Source: Sellimonas catena (GTDB lineage: Bacteria; Bacillota; Clostridia; Lachnospirales; Lachnospiraceae). Taken from it: a stretch of DNA of 64,000 bases. Below, in pieces: positions 1-8,160 of the stretch (positions within the stretch are counted from its first letter, which is position 1; the number at the start of each line of letters is the position of its first letter). Where the stretch lies: assembly GCF_045063725.1 (NCBI RefSeq), contig NZ_CP173695.1, one strand, 5' to 3'. The translations under genes were made by a program, and so were the position numbers. The notes under the pieces are model-generated. The model was not told the DNA's origin. It saw only the letters and a list, made by a program, of their open reading frames with translations, and made no database searches.

Positions 1-1268
1 TCTTTCATGATCTGAGGGATCTCTCCGAGTGCGTAGGTACGTGTAACGTCTGTGGAGCCTTCGTAGAATCCGGCACCGGTATCAGTCAGGAACAGTCCGC
101 CTTCTTTGAGCTCAACATCTGTTTCCGGTGAGGATGTGTAGTGTACGATGGCACCGTGCTCACCATAGGAGCTGATCGGCTCGAAGCTTGGGCGGATGAA
201 GTTGCCCTGTTCTGCACGGAACTCGTCCAGTTTGTCAGATGCGCTCATCTCTGTGATCGTCATCTTGCCCACATTTTCCTTGAGCCATTTCATGAATTTC
301 ACATGTGCGACGCTGTCCTTGATCTGAGCCTGACGGATGTTTTCGATCTCTACTTCGTTTTTGATTGCCTTGAAGAGGATCTCCGGGTTACGCTCTTCCA
401 CTTTTGCAACACCTTCCGGGATGTTGTTGTAAAGTGCGTAGTTCAGTCTTGCCGGGTCGATCAGAAGCACTTCGTCAGATCCGACTTTCTTGATGTCTTC
501 GTAAATGTCATTGTACGGATGGAAGACAACACCGTCTTTTTCCAGATCCGCCTTGATTTCGCTGCTTAATTTTGCCTCGTTGATGTAGAGGTCTACTTTA
601 TCCATGGTGATCACTGCGTAGGACAGTACAAGAGGGAAGAACTCGATGTCGTTTCCACGGATATTGAGTGTCCAGCAGATATCATCCAGTGTTGTGAGGA
701 CATGAGCAGTTGCTCCGGCATTTTTCATGTCTTCACGGATGCGGGACAGCTTGGATGCAACTGTCTCACCTGTATATTTCAGATTCAGTGCGAAGACCGG
801 TTCCTCGGAAAGGGCCGGGCGGTCTTCCCAGATCTGGTCGATGAGGTCATATTCGTAAACGATTTTTCCGTGTTTCTCGGTTGCGATGGACTCGTAATCC
901 TGTCCCTCACCCATGGAAACTACACGTCCGTCAAATCCGAGTGTGCCGTTTTCCGGTAATGTATCAGCAAGGAACTCATGGATAGTCGGAACACCCGGCT
1001 CGCCCATTTTCATCAGTTCAACTGTAGAGCCCTCGAGCTGCTTTGCAGCCTGGATGAAATATCTTCCATCTGTCCAGAGGTAAGCGCCTTCTTTTGTGAT
1101 GACAGCTGTTCCTGCAGATCCGGAGAATCCGGTAATAAATTTTCTCGCTTTAAAATGTTCCCCAACATACTCGCTCTGATGGAAGTCTGCTGTCGGGACA
1201 ATATAGATGTCAATTCCTTTTTCTTCCATAAGAGTACGCAATTTTGCGATTCTTTCAGGTACGTTCAT
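1..1268 (-). CDS. Xaa-Pro aminopeptidase, M24 family (partial, C-terminus off the window)
   Basis: Reverse-strand gene starting at ATG 1266-1268, behind an AGGAGG-type site, and running off the left edge after about 422 residues. The N-terminal half is a creatinase-like non-catalytic domain (it begins MNVPERIAKLRTLMEE, then 'FITGFSGSAGT' and 'LWTDGRYF'). The catalytic pita-bread domain follows, with 'LTDTGAGFYEGSTDVTRT', which carries the two Asp residues of the M24 dinuclear metal site. Cytosolic enzymes of this family remove an N-terminal residue that precedes proline. The two-domain-plus layout fits the long (about 600-residue) aminopeptidase P class. The remaining His and Glu metal ligands lie outside the window, so activity cannot be judged. 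It is transcribed divergently from the next gene. Confidence 0.9.
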   Translation of the reverse strand, partial: MNVPERIAKLRTLMEEKGIDIYIVPTADFHQSEYVGEHFKARKFITGFSGSAGTAVITKEGAYLWTDGRYFIQAAKQLEGSTVELMKMGEPGVPTIHEFLADTLPENGTLGFDGRVVSMGEGQDYESIATEKHGKIVYEYDLIDQIWEDRPALSEEPVFALNLKYTGETVASKLSRIREDMKNAGATAHVLTTLDDICWTLNIRGNDIEFFPLVLSYAVITMDKVDLYINEAKLSSEIKADLEKDGVVFHPYNDIYEDIKKVGSDEVLLIDPARLNYALYNNIPEGVAKVEERNPEILFKAIKNEVEIENIRQAQIKDSVAHVKFMKWLKENVGKMTITEMSASDKLDEFRAEQGNFIRPSFEPISSYGEHGAIVHYTSSPETDVELKEGGLFLTDTGAGFYEGSTDVTRTYALGEIPQIMK

Positions 1269-1422
1269 AATAAAAACCTCCTATTTTTCCGGCAAACATG
1301 CCATTTTCAAACAATCTCATTATAACACAAAAACTATGGGAGAGTTAGTATTATTTTTGTGAAACCTGTGTTATACTCTCGGTAGTGTTATGTAAAATAC
1401 AGACAGAAGAAAGGAAAAGAAC

Positions 1423-2241
1423 ATGGAGCACTACGCAAGGTCGATCATACCGGTGATTGAGTACAACTATGAGAATTTTACAGCTTTGGAGCGGACCATC
1501 GCGGATTTCTTTATCCAGAATAAAAAGAAGCGGGATTTTTCCGCAAAGGCGGTTTCTGAACGGCTTTATGTTTCCGAGGCATCTCTCTCCCGGTTTGCAA
1601 AAAAATGCGGATTCCGGGGATACAGGGAGTTTATCTATCAGTACGAGGATACATTTCGGGAGAAGAAAAGCAGACCCTTTGCAGATAATACAAGACGGGT
1701 GCTGGATACTTATCAGGAGCTTTTGAATAAGGCGTATAATCTGGCTGATGAAAAGAAATTCAAAAAGATTGCCGGGATGCTGTTTCAGGCGGAGAGAATT
1801 TTTGTCTGCGGTGTCGGAAGTTCCGGAATTGCCGCCAGGGAGACGGAGCTTCGGTTTATGCGGATCGGGCTGAATATCAATTCTCTCGTGGACCGGGACA
1901 TGATCCGGATGCGGGCGGTCTTTCAGAATGAAACCTCTCTGGTCATCGGATTCAGCATGAAAGGGCAGACGGAAGAGGTTCAGTATATGCTTCAGGAGGC
2001 GAAGCGGCGAGGAGCCGGATGTGTCCTTGTGACAGCGCGGAACAACCCGGATTTCATGGAGTATTGTGACGAGGTGATTCTCGTCCCGGCACTGGACAAT
2101 CTGGAGTATGGAGATGCGATTTCTCCTCAGTTTCCGATTCTGGTTATGATGGACCTGCTGTATGCCTGCTGCCTCGAACAGGATCAGGAGCGGATCGATG
2201 CGTTTTTGCAGGATACGGCCCGCGCACTTACAAATCCATAA
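1423..2241 (+). CDS. MurR/RpiR family transcriptional regulator
   Basis: 272 residues, ATG start with a GAAAGGAAAAG site upstream. Residues about 20-80 form the RpiR-type helix-turn-helix ('SERLYVSEASLSRFAKKCGF'). Residues about 105-245 form a SIS sugar-phosphate binding domain ('VCGVGSSGIAARETELRFMR', then 'IGFSMKGQTEEV'). Such proteins sense phosphosugars and control sugar or amino-sugar genes. No sugar gene adjoins it: the upstream neighbour is a divergent peptidase and the downstream neighbour is a riboflavin unit with its own promoter, so the target is unknown. Length is normal for the family. Confidence 0.88.
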   Translation: MEHYARSIIPVIEYNYENFTALERTIADFFIQNKKKRDFSAKAVSERLYVSEASLSRFAKKCGFRGYREFIYQYEDTFREKKSRPFADNTRRVLDTYQELLNKAYNLADEKKFKKIAGMLFQAERIFVCGVGSSGIAARETELRFMRIGLNINSLVDRDMIRMRAVFQNETSLVIGFSMKGQTEEVQYMLQEAKRRGAGCVLVTARNNPDFMEYCDEVILVPALDNLEYGDAISPQFPILVMMDLLYACCLEQDQERIDAFLQDTARALTNP

Positions 2242-2256
2242 ATTGCATCAGATGTA

Positions 2257-2460
2257 TTGCACAATGGATATGAGTGTGCTACGATAATACTGCAAATGAA
2301 TAAATTCTTCGGGGCAGGGTGTAATTCCCTACCGACGGTATAGTCCGTGACCCACGTATGTGGCTGATTTGGTGAAATTCCAAAACCGACAGTGACAGTC
2401 TGGATGGGAGAAGAAACAGTGAACAGAGAATCTCAGTGCCCCTGGTGCTGGGATTTTTTT
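2257..2460 (+). promoter_or_regulatory. Promoter plus FMN riboswitch with terminator, upstream of ribU
   Basis: A promoter TTGCAC (2257-2262), 17 bp, TACGAT (2280-2285) is followed by an RFN element at about 2303-2418. Hallmarks are 'TTCGGGGCAGGGTG', 'AATTCCCTACCGACGGT', 'AGTCCGTGACCC' and the closing 'GGATGGGAGAAGAA'. A hairpin at 2431-2453 (TCTCAGTGC/GTGCTGGGA, with wobble pairs) runs into seven T residues (2454-2460), giving FMN-dependent transcription termination. It controls ribU and probably the overlapping creatininase gene. Confidence 0.95.
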
Positions 2461-2511
2461 CTTTCGAAGGATTTACGAAATTTGTAACATCATTCGAAAG
2501 GAGAAAAGTAT

Positions 2512-3135
2512 ATGAGAACAAAAAACAAAACCTACTACTTCATCATTACGGCCATGCTTTCGGCTCTTGCCGGCATACTGATGTCAATGGAATTCCCGAT
2601 TCCTTTGATGCCGCCGTTTTATAAGGTGGATTTCAGCGACGTCCCTTCTGTGATCGCGACATTTCTGCTGGGGCCGGTGTCCGGAATCTGTGTGGAGGTC
2701 ATCAAAATTCTGATCAAGCTGATCACGGTTGGGACAACGACAATGTTTGTCGGTGAATTCGCTAATCTTCTAGGGACGCTGCTGTTTGTGCTCCCGCTGT
2801 GGATCGTGTTCAAAAAGATGGGACAGACGAGAAAGGCGGCAGTGATTTCGCTTGGGATCAATCTTCCGGTCCGGATTGCGTTTTCCTGTGTCCTGAATGC
2901 GTGCATTACACTTCCGCTTTATGCATCGGCGATGGGCCTTTCTCTGGATGAAGTGGTCCGCACCGTGGGAGCAGTCAATCCTCTGATTCGAAATCTTCCG
3001 CTGTTTCTCATACTGGCGACAATCCCGTTCAATCTGATCAAGCTTTTGCTGAATTATATTGTGGGATATCTTCTGTATGACAGGCTGAAAGAAGTGGGAG
3101 TTGTCAAAGGATGGAGGGAACGGTATGATTCGTAA
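2512..3135 (+). CDS. ribU: Riboflavin ECF transporter, S component
   Basis: 207 residues with about six hydrophobic segments, the size of ECF S components. It starts at ATG behind GAAAGGAGAAAAGT. The N-terminus (MRTKNKTYYFIITAMLSALA, then 'PPFYKVDFSDVPSVIA' and 'GPVSGICVEVIKILIK') has the RibU pattern. It binds riboflavin at the membrane and works with the shared EcfA-A'-T energy module, which is not encoded nearby. The FMN riboswitch directly upstream fixes the substrate with good confidence. Its 3' end overlaps the next gene by 11 bp, which suggests translational coupling. Confidence 0.92.
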   Translation: MRTKNKTYYFIITAMLSALAGILMSMEFPIPLMPPFYKVDFSDVPSVIATFLLGPVSGICVEVIKILIKLITVGTTTMFVGEFANLLGTLLFVLPLWIVFKKMGQTRKAAVISLGINLPVRIAFSCVLNACITLPLYASAMGLSLDEVVRTVGAVNPLIRNLPLFLILATIPFNLIKLLLNYIVGYLLYDRLKEVGVVKGWRERYDS

Positions 3136-3919
3136 GTACAGAGAACTGACGCGTCTGGAAATGGAACAGGTGGATAAGGAGGAGACGATCGTCCTGATTC
3201 CGGTGGGAGCACTGGAGCAGCATGGAAATCAGGCGCCGCTTGGGACAGATGACATCATTGCGGAAGCAATGGTGGAATACCTCGGAAAAGCGCTGGAGGA
3301 AGCCGGAGAAGCAGACTTCCCGATTCTTGCGTTTCCGGTTATTCCGGTTGGCCTGAGCACAGAGCACAAGAATTTCTGCGGATCCATTACTTTAAAGCCG
3401 GATACGTACTATCATCTGCTCTATGATATCAGTGAGAGCCTTTACCGCCATGGTTTTCGGAAGATCGCATTTCTTGTATGCCACGGAGGAAATCTGCCGG
3501 TGATTCAGATCTTAAGCCGTGAGCTTCGGAGTGAACTTGGAATGTCGCCGTTTATTCTGTCATCGGGAGCATTTGGACATCCGGATGTACAGGCAACAAT
3601 ATCAGAAGGTAATCATTACGATTTTCATGGAGGAGAAATGGAGACATCCATGGTGATGGCGGTCGACGAGACACTGGTGAAGCTGGAGACTTCCGAGGCG
3701 GGAATACCAAGTGCGTTTGTAGGCAATCAGACGCTGAAGACCGGAGGAAATGTTACAATCGGATGGGTTTCAGAAGACTGGAAGACAGCGGAAGGGAAAC
3801 CGATCGGTATCGGAGGCGATCCGGGCGGAGCTACGGCCGAAAAAGGCCGGATTATTCTGGAGACGAGTGCGAAAGTTCTGGTTCCAGGGCTTATGGAAAT
3901 ACGGAAATGGAAAGCGTAA
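3125..3919 (+). CDS. Creatininase-family amidohydrolase co-transcribed with ribU
   Basis: 264 residues from ATG 3125, chosen because GGAGGG (3113-3118) lies 6 bp upstream; an upstream in-frame start at 3101 has no such site. Creatininase-fold residues are visible: 'VGALEQHGNQAPLGTDD' (Glu, His, Asp metal ligands, residues about 28-45), 'VCHGGN' (about 119) and 'FHGGEMETS' (about 173). The family includes creatinine amidohydrolase, the mycofactocin enzyme MftE, and the archaeal formamide hydrolase ArfB of riboflavin synthesis. Being under the FMN riboswitch and overlapping ribU points to a flavin-related amide substrate; that is inference. Length is typical. Confidence 0.82.
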   Translation: MIRKYRELTRLEMEQVDKEETIVLIPVGALEQHGNQAPLGTDDIIAEAMVEYLGKALEEAGEADFPILAFPVIPVGLSTEHKNFCGSITLKPDTYYHLLYDISESLYRHGFRKIAFLVCHGGNLPVIQILSRELRSELGMSPFILSSGAFGHPDVQATISEGNHYDFHGGEMETSMVMAVDETLVKLETSEAGIPSAFVGNQTLKTGGNVTIGWVSEDWKTAEGKPIGIGGDPGGATAEKGRIILETSAKVLVPGLMEIRKWKA

Positions 3920-3934
3920 ACACGAAAAAGAGGC

Positions 3935-4260
3935 TTGACAAGCGCACGGGAATCGGTTAGTATTTGACGTAAGCGTATAGGAAAAAGGCTGAGAAAAGAA
4001 GAAGTAGCAGCAGATCAGGTTCAGACAGAAAGTTACCGGTTGATGAGAGGTGCAGGAAAAGTTTGTTGTGAATACATCTTGGAGCTTCACACCGAAAGTA
4101 AGTAGGCTGTGACGTCAGGGCACACGTTATAGTGCCGGGATATTTCCGGGATTCCATGGTGAGTGGAGGAAGGAGATGTCTTACTGAGCCGGATTGATTC
4201 CGGGAAAAAAGGTGGTACCACGAGCATAACCCTCGTCCTTTCTAAGGACGGGGGATTTTT
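3935..4260 (+). promoter_or_regulatory. Promoter and tyrosine T-box leader with terminator
   Basis: The promoter is TTGACA (3935-3940), 17 bp, TAGTAT (3958-3963). The leader carries the T-box core AGGTGGTACCACG (4210-4222). A strong intrinsic terminator follows (stem 4230-4240 with 4244-4254, then T residues). In the Stem I specifier loop, GTGAATACATC at about 4068-4078 presents UAC (4073-4075), a tyrosine codon, which agrees with tyrS as the second gene of the unit. Uncharged tRNA-Tyr would favour readthrough. The specifier assignment is by pattern, not by folding. Confidence 0.9.
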
Positions 4261-4265
4261 ATTTA

Positions 4266-4403
4266 ACAGGAAACTTTGTTCCCTGCTAAATAAAAACGCT
4301 CCGCGGGATGCGCACTCGCGCAAAGTAGAAATTTGTCGCAAAAGCGACAGCGCTCGGCGCGAGAGTTCCGTGAGCGAAACTCTTTTTACAGGAAACTTTG
4401 TTC
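4266..4403 (+). repeat. Hairpin-rich insertion-like repeat bounded by 16-bp direct repeats
   Basis: ACAGGAAACTTTGTTC occurs exactly at 4266-4281 and 4388-4403. Between them lies a GC-rich segment with several small hairpins (GTCGC-AAAA-GCGAC near 4334; AGAGTT...AACTCT near 4363-4385). It sits between the T-box terminator and the ribosome binding site of the next gene. It has no coding appearance and looks like a small non-autonomous element or REP-like repeat. Confidence 0.55.
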
Positions 4404-4419
4404 TGAGAGGTTACAGGCC

Positions 4420-5526
4420 ATGGAGGTATGGGATTTATTTGATGAAAACCGGCAGCCGCTTGGGAAGCAGGCGGGCAGGAAAGATCCGATGGTAAAGGGA
4501 GAATTTCATATTGTTGTGGTTGCGTGTGTCGTCAATGACCAAAATGAGATCCTGCTGACGCTGCGTTCTCCGGATAAGGAGAAGTATCCGGGAACATGGG
4601 AGAATACAGGCGGAGCTCTGGAGGCCGGCGAGGAAAGCAGGGCGGCAGCGGTAAGGGAGCTGTTTGAGGAGACCGGGATCCGGGTGAGGGAAAACGAGCT
4701 TCATCTTCTGGATTCCCAGATGGAAGAGTATGCGTTTATCGATTTCTACATTGTCAGAAAAACTGTTCCTGTTGAAGAAATCCGTCTTCAGAAAGGAGAG
4801 ACCGCAGATGCCAGGTGGGTGAGTCTTTCGGAGTTTGTCCGGATGGGAGAAGAAGGAAAGATTGCCCCTCCGATCTATCAGCGGTTTTGCCGCCTCAGGG
4901 AAAAGATGGAAGTTTTTTTGAAGGAAGACCGGAGAAAAGAGCGATACCCGGCTTGCCGGGGAAAGAACAGACAGGAATCAAAGAAGATCGTTATTCTCGG
5001 GTGCAGCGGAAGCGGAAAGTCTACGCTGGCCGGGCAGCTTGGGAAGATCATGGATCTCCCGGTTGTCTACCTGGATGCGCTGTCATGGGACGCCGGGTGG
5101 AAGAGGAAGCCTTTCGATGAGTTTGACCGGCTCACCCAAAGCGAGATCCGCAAGCCGGAATGGATCATGGACGGAAATTTTCCACGAACAGTGGAGCATC
5201 GGATGGATGTGTGCGACACCGTGATTTATCTGGATTTTAAACGGTGGTTTTGCATTCTGAGCGTGCTAAGAAGGGTGATCACAAATTACGGGAAGCCAAG
5301 GCCGAGCATGAATCCGGGATGTCCGGAGAAGTTTGATCCGGGATTTCTAAAACGGATCTGGAATTTTGACCGGAGAAGCAAGGCGCATTACTATGGATAT
5401 ATGAAGAAACTTTCCGGCACCAAGCTGATTGTCTTAAAGACAAGAAAAGAAGTGAACCGTTTTGTGAAACAGGTGGAAAAAGAGGGGCGCTTTGTCCGGG
5501 GAAATTTCCCGGCAGGGCCGAAATAG
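4420..5526 (+). CDS. Nudix hydrolase fused to a P-loop (FlaR/topology-modulation-like) kinase domain
   Basis: 368 residues from ATG 4420 (MEVWDLFDENRQPLG), with GAGAGG at 4405-4410. An upstream in-frame start would put the repeat element into the protein and is rejected. Residues about 1-165 are an IPP-isomerase-like Nudix domain with the box 'GALEAGEE...REL.EETGI'. A basic linker follows. Residues about 187-350 are a P-loop NTPase with Walker A 'GCSGSGKST', resembling proteins annotated as topology modulation or adenylate-kinase-like. A Nudix enzyme cleaves a nucleoside diphosphate derivative, and the second domain may phosphorylate a nucleotide or small molecule. It is the first gene after the tyrosine T-box, before tyrS. 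Substrates are unknown. A separate protein of the second type is encoded at 8161-8652. Confidence 0.85.
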   Translation: MEVWDLFDENRQPLGKQAGRKDPMVKGEFHIVVVACVVNDQNEILLTLRSPDKEKYPGTWENTGGALEAGEESRAAAVRELFEETGIRVRENELHLLDSQMEEYAFIDFYIVRKTVPVEEIRLQKGETADARWVSLSEFVRMGEEGKIAPPIYQRFCRLREKMEVFLKEDRRKERYPACRGKNRQESKKIVILGCSGSGKSTLAGQLGKIMDLPVVYLDALSWDAGWKRKPFDEFDRLTQSEIRKPEWIMDGNFPRTVEHRMDVCDTVIYLDFKRWFCILSVLRRVITNYGKPRPSMNPGCPEKFDPGFLKRIWNFDRRSKAHYYGYMKKLSGTKLIVLKTRKEVNRFVKQVEKEGRFVRGNFPAGPK

Positions 5527-5591
5527 ACGCGAAAGCGGACGAATTTCACAGATCATGTTCACATAATATAAGGAAAGAAGAGGTAAGGAAG

Positions 5592-6812
5592 ATGCAGATT
5601 TACGAGGAATTACAAGCAAGAGGCCTGATTGCTCAGGTTACAGACGAAGAAGAGATCAGAGAGCTGATCAACAACGGAAAGGCGACTTTTTACATCGGGT
5701 TTGACCCGACAGCGGACAGCCTTCATGTAGGGCATTTCATGGCGCTCTGCCTGATGAAACGTCTTCAGATGGCAGGGAACAAGCCGATCGCCCTGGTAGG
5801 AGGCGGAACCGGATATATCGGGGATCCGTCCGGAAGAACAGATATGCGTTCCATGATGACGCCGGAGCAGATTCAGCACAACTGTGAATGCTTTAAAAAG
5901 CAGATGAGTAAATTTATTGATTTCTCAGACGGGAAAGCACTCATGGTAAATAATGCTGACTGGCTTCTTGATCTGAACTACATTGATTTTCTCCGTGAAG
6001 TGGGACCGCATTTCAGTGTCAACAACATGCTGCGTGCGGAGTGCTACAAGCAGAGAATGGAAAAGGGACTTAGTTTCCTGGAATTTAACTACATGATCAT
6101 GCAGAGCTACGACTTCTACATGCTGTACCAGAAATACGGCTGCAATATGCAGTTCGGCGGGGATGATCAGTGGTCCAACATGCTTGGCGGTACCGAGTTG
6201 ATCCGCCGGAAATTAGGAAAGAATGCGTGTGCCATGACAATCACACTGCTTCTGAATTCTGAAGGAAAGAAGATGGGCAAGACACAGTCCGGAGCCGTAT
6301 GGCTGGATCCGAACAAGACATCTCCGTTTGAATTCTACCAGTACTGGAGAAATGTGGCAGATGCCGATGTATTAAAATGCATCCGTATGCTGACCTTCCT
6401 TCCGCTGGAAGAAATTGACAAGATGGATTCCTGGGAAGGCAGCCAGTTAAATCAGGCAAAAGAGATTCTTGCATACGAGCTGACCAAGCTGGTTCACGGA
6501 GAGGAAGAGGCGAAGAAGGCACAGGACAGCGCCCGTGCACTGTTCTCCAGCGGAAGCGCAGCTGAGATGCCGACCTGTGAGCTTACTGACGAAGACTTTA
6601 CAGACGGAAAAATCGATATCCTGACTCTGCTCCATAAGAGCGGCCTGGTACCGTCCAGGTCTGAGGCAAGACGTGCAGTACAGCAGGGAGGAGCCGCAGT
6701 CAACGGCGAAAAGGTAACGGATACCTACACCGCATACACGAAGGAAGATTTTGAAGAAGATTTTGTTTTAAGGAGAGGAAAGAAAAATTTCCGTAAAATA
6801 GTGGTGAAATAA
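5592..6812 (+). CDS. tyrS: Tyrosyl-tRNA synthetase
   Basis: 406 residues, normal for bacterial TyrRS. Class I signatures are present: 'HVGH' at about residue 44 (HIGH motif) and 'KKMGKT' at about 225 (KMSKS equivalent). 'GGDDQWSNMLGG' and 'YDFYMLYQKYGCNMQFGG' line the tyrosine pocket. The C-terminus (about 340-406) is an S4-like RNA-binding domain ('SGLVPSRSEARRAVQQGG'). The ribosome binding site is AAGAAGAGGTAAGG. It charges tRNA-Tyr in the cytosol and is the expected target of the tyrosine T-box, although a Nudix/P-loop gene lies between the leader and tyrS. Confidence 0.97.
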   Translation: MQIYEELQARGLIAQVTDEEEIRELINNGKATFYIGFDPTADSLHVGHFMALCLMKRLQMAGNKPIALVGGGTGYIGDPSGRTDMRSMMTPEQIQHNCECFKKQMSKFIDFSDGKALMVNNADWLLDLNYIDFLREVGPHFSVNNMLRAECYKQRMEKGLSFLEFNYMIMQSYDFYMLYQKYGCNMQFGGDDQWSNMLGGTELIRRKLGKNACAMTITLLLNSEGKKMGKTQSGAVWLDPNKTSPFEFYQYWRNVADADVLKCIRMLTFLPLEEIDKMDSWEGSQLNQAKEILAYELTKLVHGEEEAKKAQDSARALFSSGSAAEMPTCELTDEDFTDGKIDILTLLHKSGLVPSRSEARRAVQQGGAAVNGEKVTDTYTAYTKEDFEEDFVLRRGKKNFRKIVVK

Positions 6813-6813
6813 T

Positions 6814-7569
6814 ATGAAAATGCTTATTACGATTATTGTATTGACAGCATTGTCGGGAATCGGAGGAACCGGAATCGGAGCGGCGCTCAGCACGACGGTA
6901 AGGAAGGGCTCGGATAAGGCGATGAGTCTTTTGTTGAGCTTTGCGTCCGGAACCATGATCAGCATTGTCTGTCTGGATCTGTTTCACGACGCACTGGAAA
7001 CCGGAATGTCCAAAGGTGGGATTGCCGTCTTTGTGATCATTGGTTTCCTGACCGTCTATCTTCTGGAACGAGTGATGGATCAGAAGGCAGAGCAGGCAAA
7101 AAGCCGTATGAGCCGGAAGATGATGACTGCCGGAGTCGCAATGATGGTTGCAGTGGCGTGTCACAATATTCCGGTGGGCATGACGATCGGTGCATCTTTG
7201 GTAAGCCACGGAAGCCTGATCGGAAGTCCGGCCCTGACTCTCGCCATCTTTATCGGGATCCACAATGTGCCGGAAGGAATGGCGATCTGCGCACCTCTTC
7301 TGGCAGCGGGAATGTCCAAAGGCAGAGCAGTCCTGCTGACCGCATTGAGCGGGGCGGCGATCATTGTCGGAGGCGTCCTTGGGTACTGGATCGGCGACAT
7401 GGGGCAGATGGGACTTGCCATCAGCTTAAGCTTTGCTTCCGGAGCCATGCTCTACGTCAATTTTGGCGAGATCCTGCCGGAGGCAAACGCTCTCTACAGA
7501 GGGAAAATGCCTGCATTTTTCACGGTTCTTGGAATCCTTCTCGGCATGATGTTTATGCATGCACATTAA
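6814..7569 (+). CDS. ZIP family divalent metal transporter
   Basis: 251 residues, ATG one base after the tyrS stop, so probably coupled to it. It has about seven to eight hydrophobic segments. Two ZIP signatures are visible: 'ACHNIPVGMTIGAS' (about 115) and 'IGIHNVPEGMAI' (about 147), with the His, Asn, Pro and Gly/Glu residues that form the binuclear metal path in TM4 and TM5. It takes up Zn2+ or related divalent ions across the membrane. A terminator at 7597-7627 follows. ZupT-like is the closest label; metal specificity cannot be read. Confidence 0.9.
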   Translation: MKMLITIIVLTALSGIGGTGIGAALSTTVRKGSDKAMSLLLSFASGTMISIVCLDLFHDALETGMSKGGIAVFVIIGFLTVYLLERVMDQKAEQAKSRMSRKMMTAGVAMMVAVACHNIPVGMTIGASLVSHGSLIGSPALTLAIFIGIHNVPEGMAICAPLLAAGMSKGRAVLLTALSGAAIIVGGVLGYWIGDMGQMGLAISLSFASGAMLYVNFGEILPEANALYRGKMPAFFTVLGILLGMMFMHAH

Positions 7570-7596
7570 CGATAAACAAAATAAGCGCGTAAAAAG

Positions 7597-7627
7597 CAGC
7601 CGGTACGAAAACGTGCCGGCTGTTTTT
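7597..7627. terminator. Intrinsic terminator between convergent genes
   Basis: Stem CAGCCGGTACG (7597-7607) pairs with CGTGCCGGCTG (one G-T pair) around AAAA, followed by TTTTT. It serves the ZIP gene and, read from the other strand, may also end the GrpB gene. Confidence 0.85.
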
Positions 7628-7631
7628 ATAC

Positions 7632-8144
7632 TCAAAATTTTTCACAGATATTTTGGATGAAATCCTCTTTTCCTTTTGTGTAGGCCGGACGGTTGTCCGG
7701 ATATTTTTCGGCAAGATCCTTTTTTAATGCTTCATACAGCCTTGCAGCATCCGGGTGGGCGTTTAAATAGTCCCGGAAACCGACAATCCGGTCAAATTCC
7801 GGGGCGGTCTGATCGTAACAGTGGATATGCTGAAGAGAAATCTCACCGGGACCACGCAGGACAAATAAGTGGTGAAGAGGATTTCCGTGCTGGATTCCAC
7901 AGTAGTCATAACCGAGTGCTTCGAGAAAAGACGGATCCAACTGCCGAACCGACCGGAGCCGGACAGCCACATCGAGAATCGGTTTGGCACAGATGAGAGG
8001 GACGGCGGTACTTCCAACGTGCTGGATATCGAGAACATTATCAGCCCACTGCTCCTGAATAGACTGCTTTACTTTTTGAAATTCTTCCTTCCACTGTTCG
8101 TTATGAGTGAGAAGACGAACGCAATAGCGCTTTACACCTTCCAT
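7632..8144 (-). CDS. GrpB/UPF0157 family nucleotidyltransferase-like protein
   Basis: 170 residues from ATG 8142-8144, with AGGAGG 8 bp upstream; an upstream GTG overlaps the ribosome binding site and is unlikely. 'DIQHVGSTAVPLICAKPILDV' matches the GrpB core ('HVGSTAVPGL..KPIIDI'), a nucleotidyltransferase-fold family fused in some bacteria to dephospho-CoA kinase. The later His-containing stretch 'GNPLHHLFVL' and 'HIHCYD' are also typical. The biochemical role is not established for the family. It forms a reverse-strand pair with the next P-loop gene. Confidence 0.85.
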   Translation of the reverse strand: MEGVKRYCVRLLTHNEQWKEEFQKVKQSIQEQWADNVLDIQHVGSTAVPLICAKPILDVAVRLRSVRQLDPSFLEALGYDYCGIQHGNPLHHLFVLRGPGEISLQHIHCYDQTAPEFDRIVGFRDYLNAHPDAARLYEALKKDLAEKYPDNRPAYTKGKEDFIQNICEKF

Positions 8145-8160
8145 TCGTTGCACCTCCTAT

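Noticed and set aside
3101..3124. Upstream start for the creatininase gene
   Set aside because: ATG 3125 has GGAGGG at good spacing and gives the family's usual N-terminus.
4333..4419. Upstream start for the Nudix fusion gene
   Set aside because: It would translate the hairpin repeat; ATG 4420 has its own GAGAGG and matches the Nudix family start.
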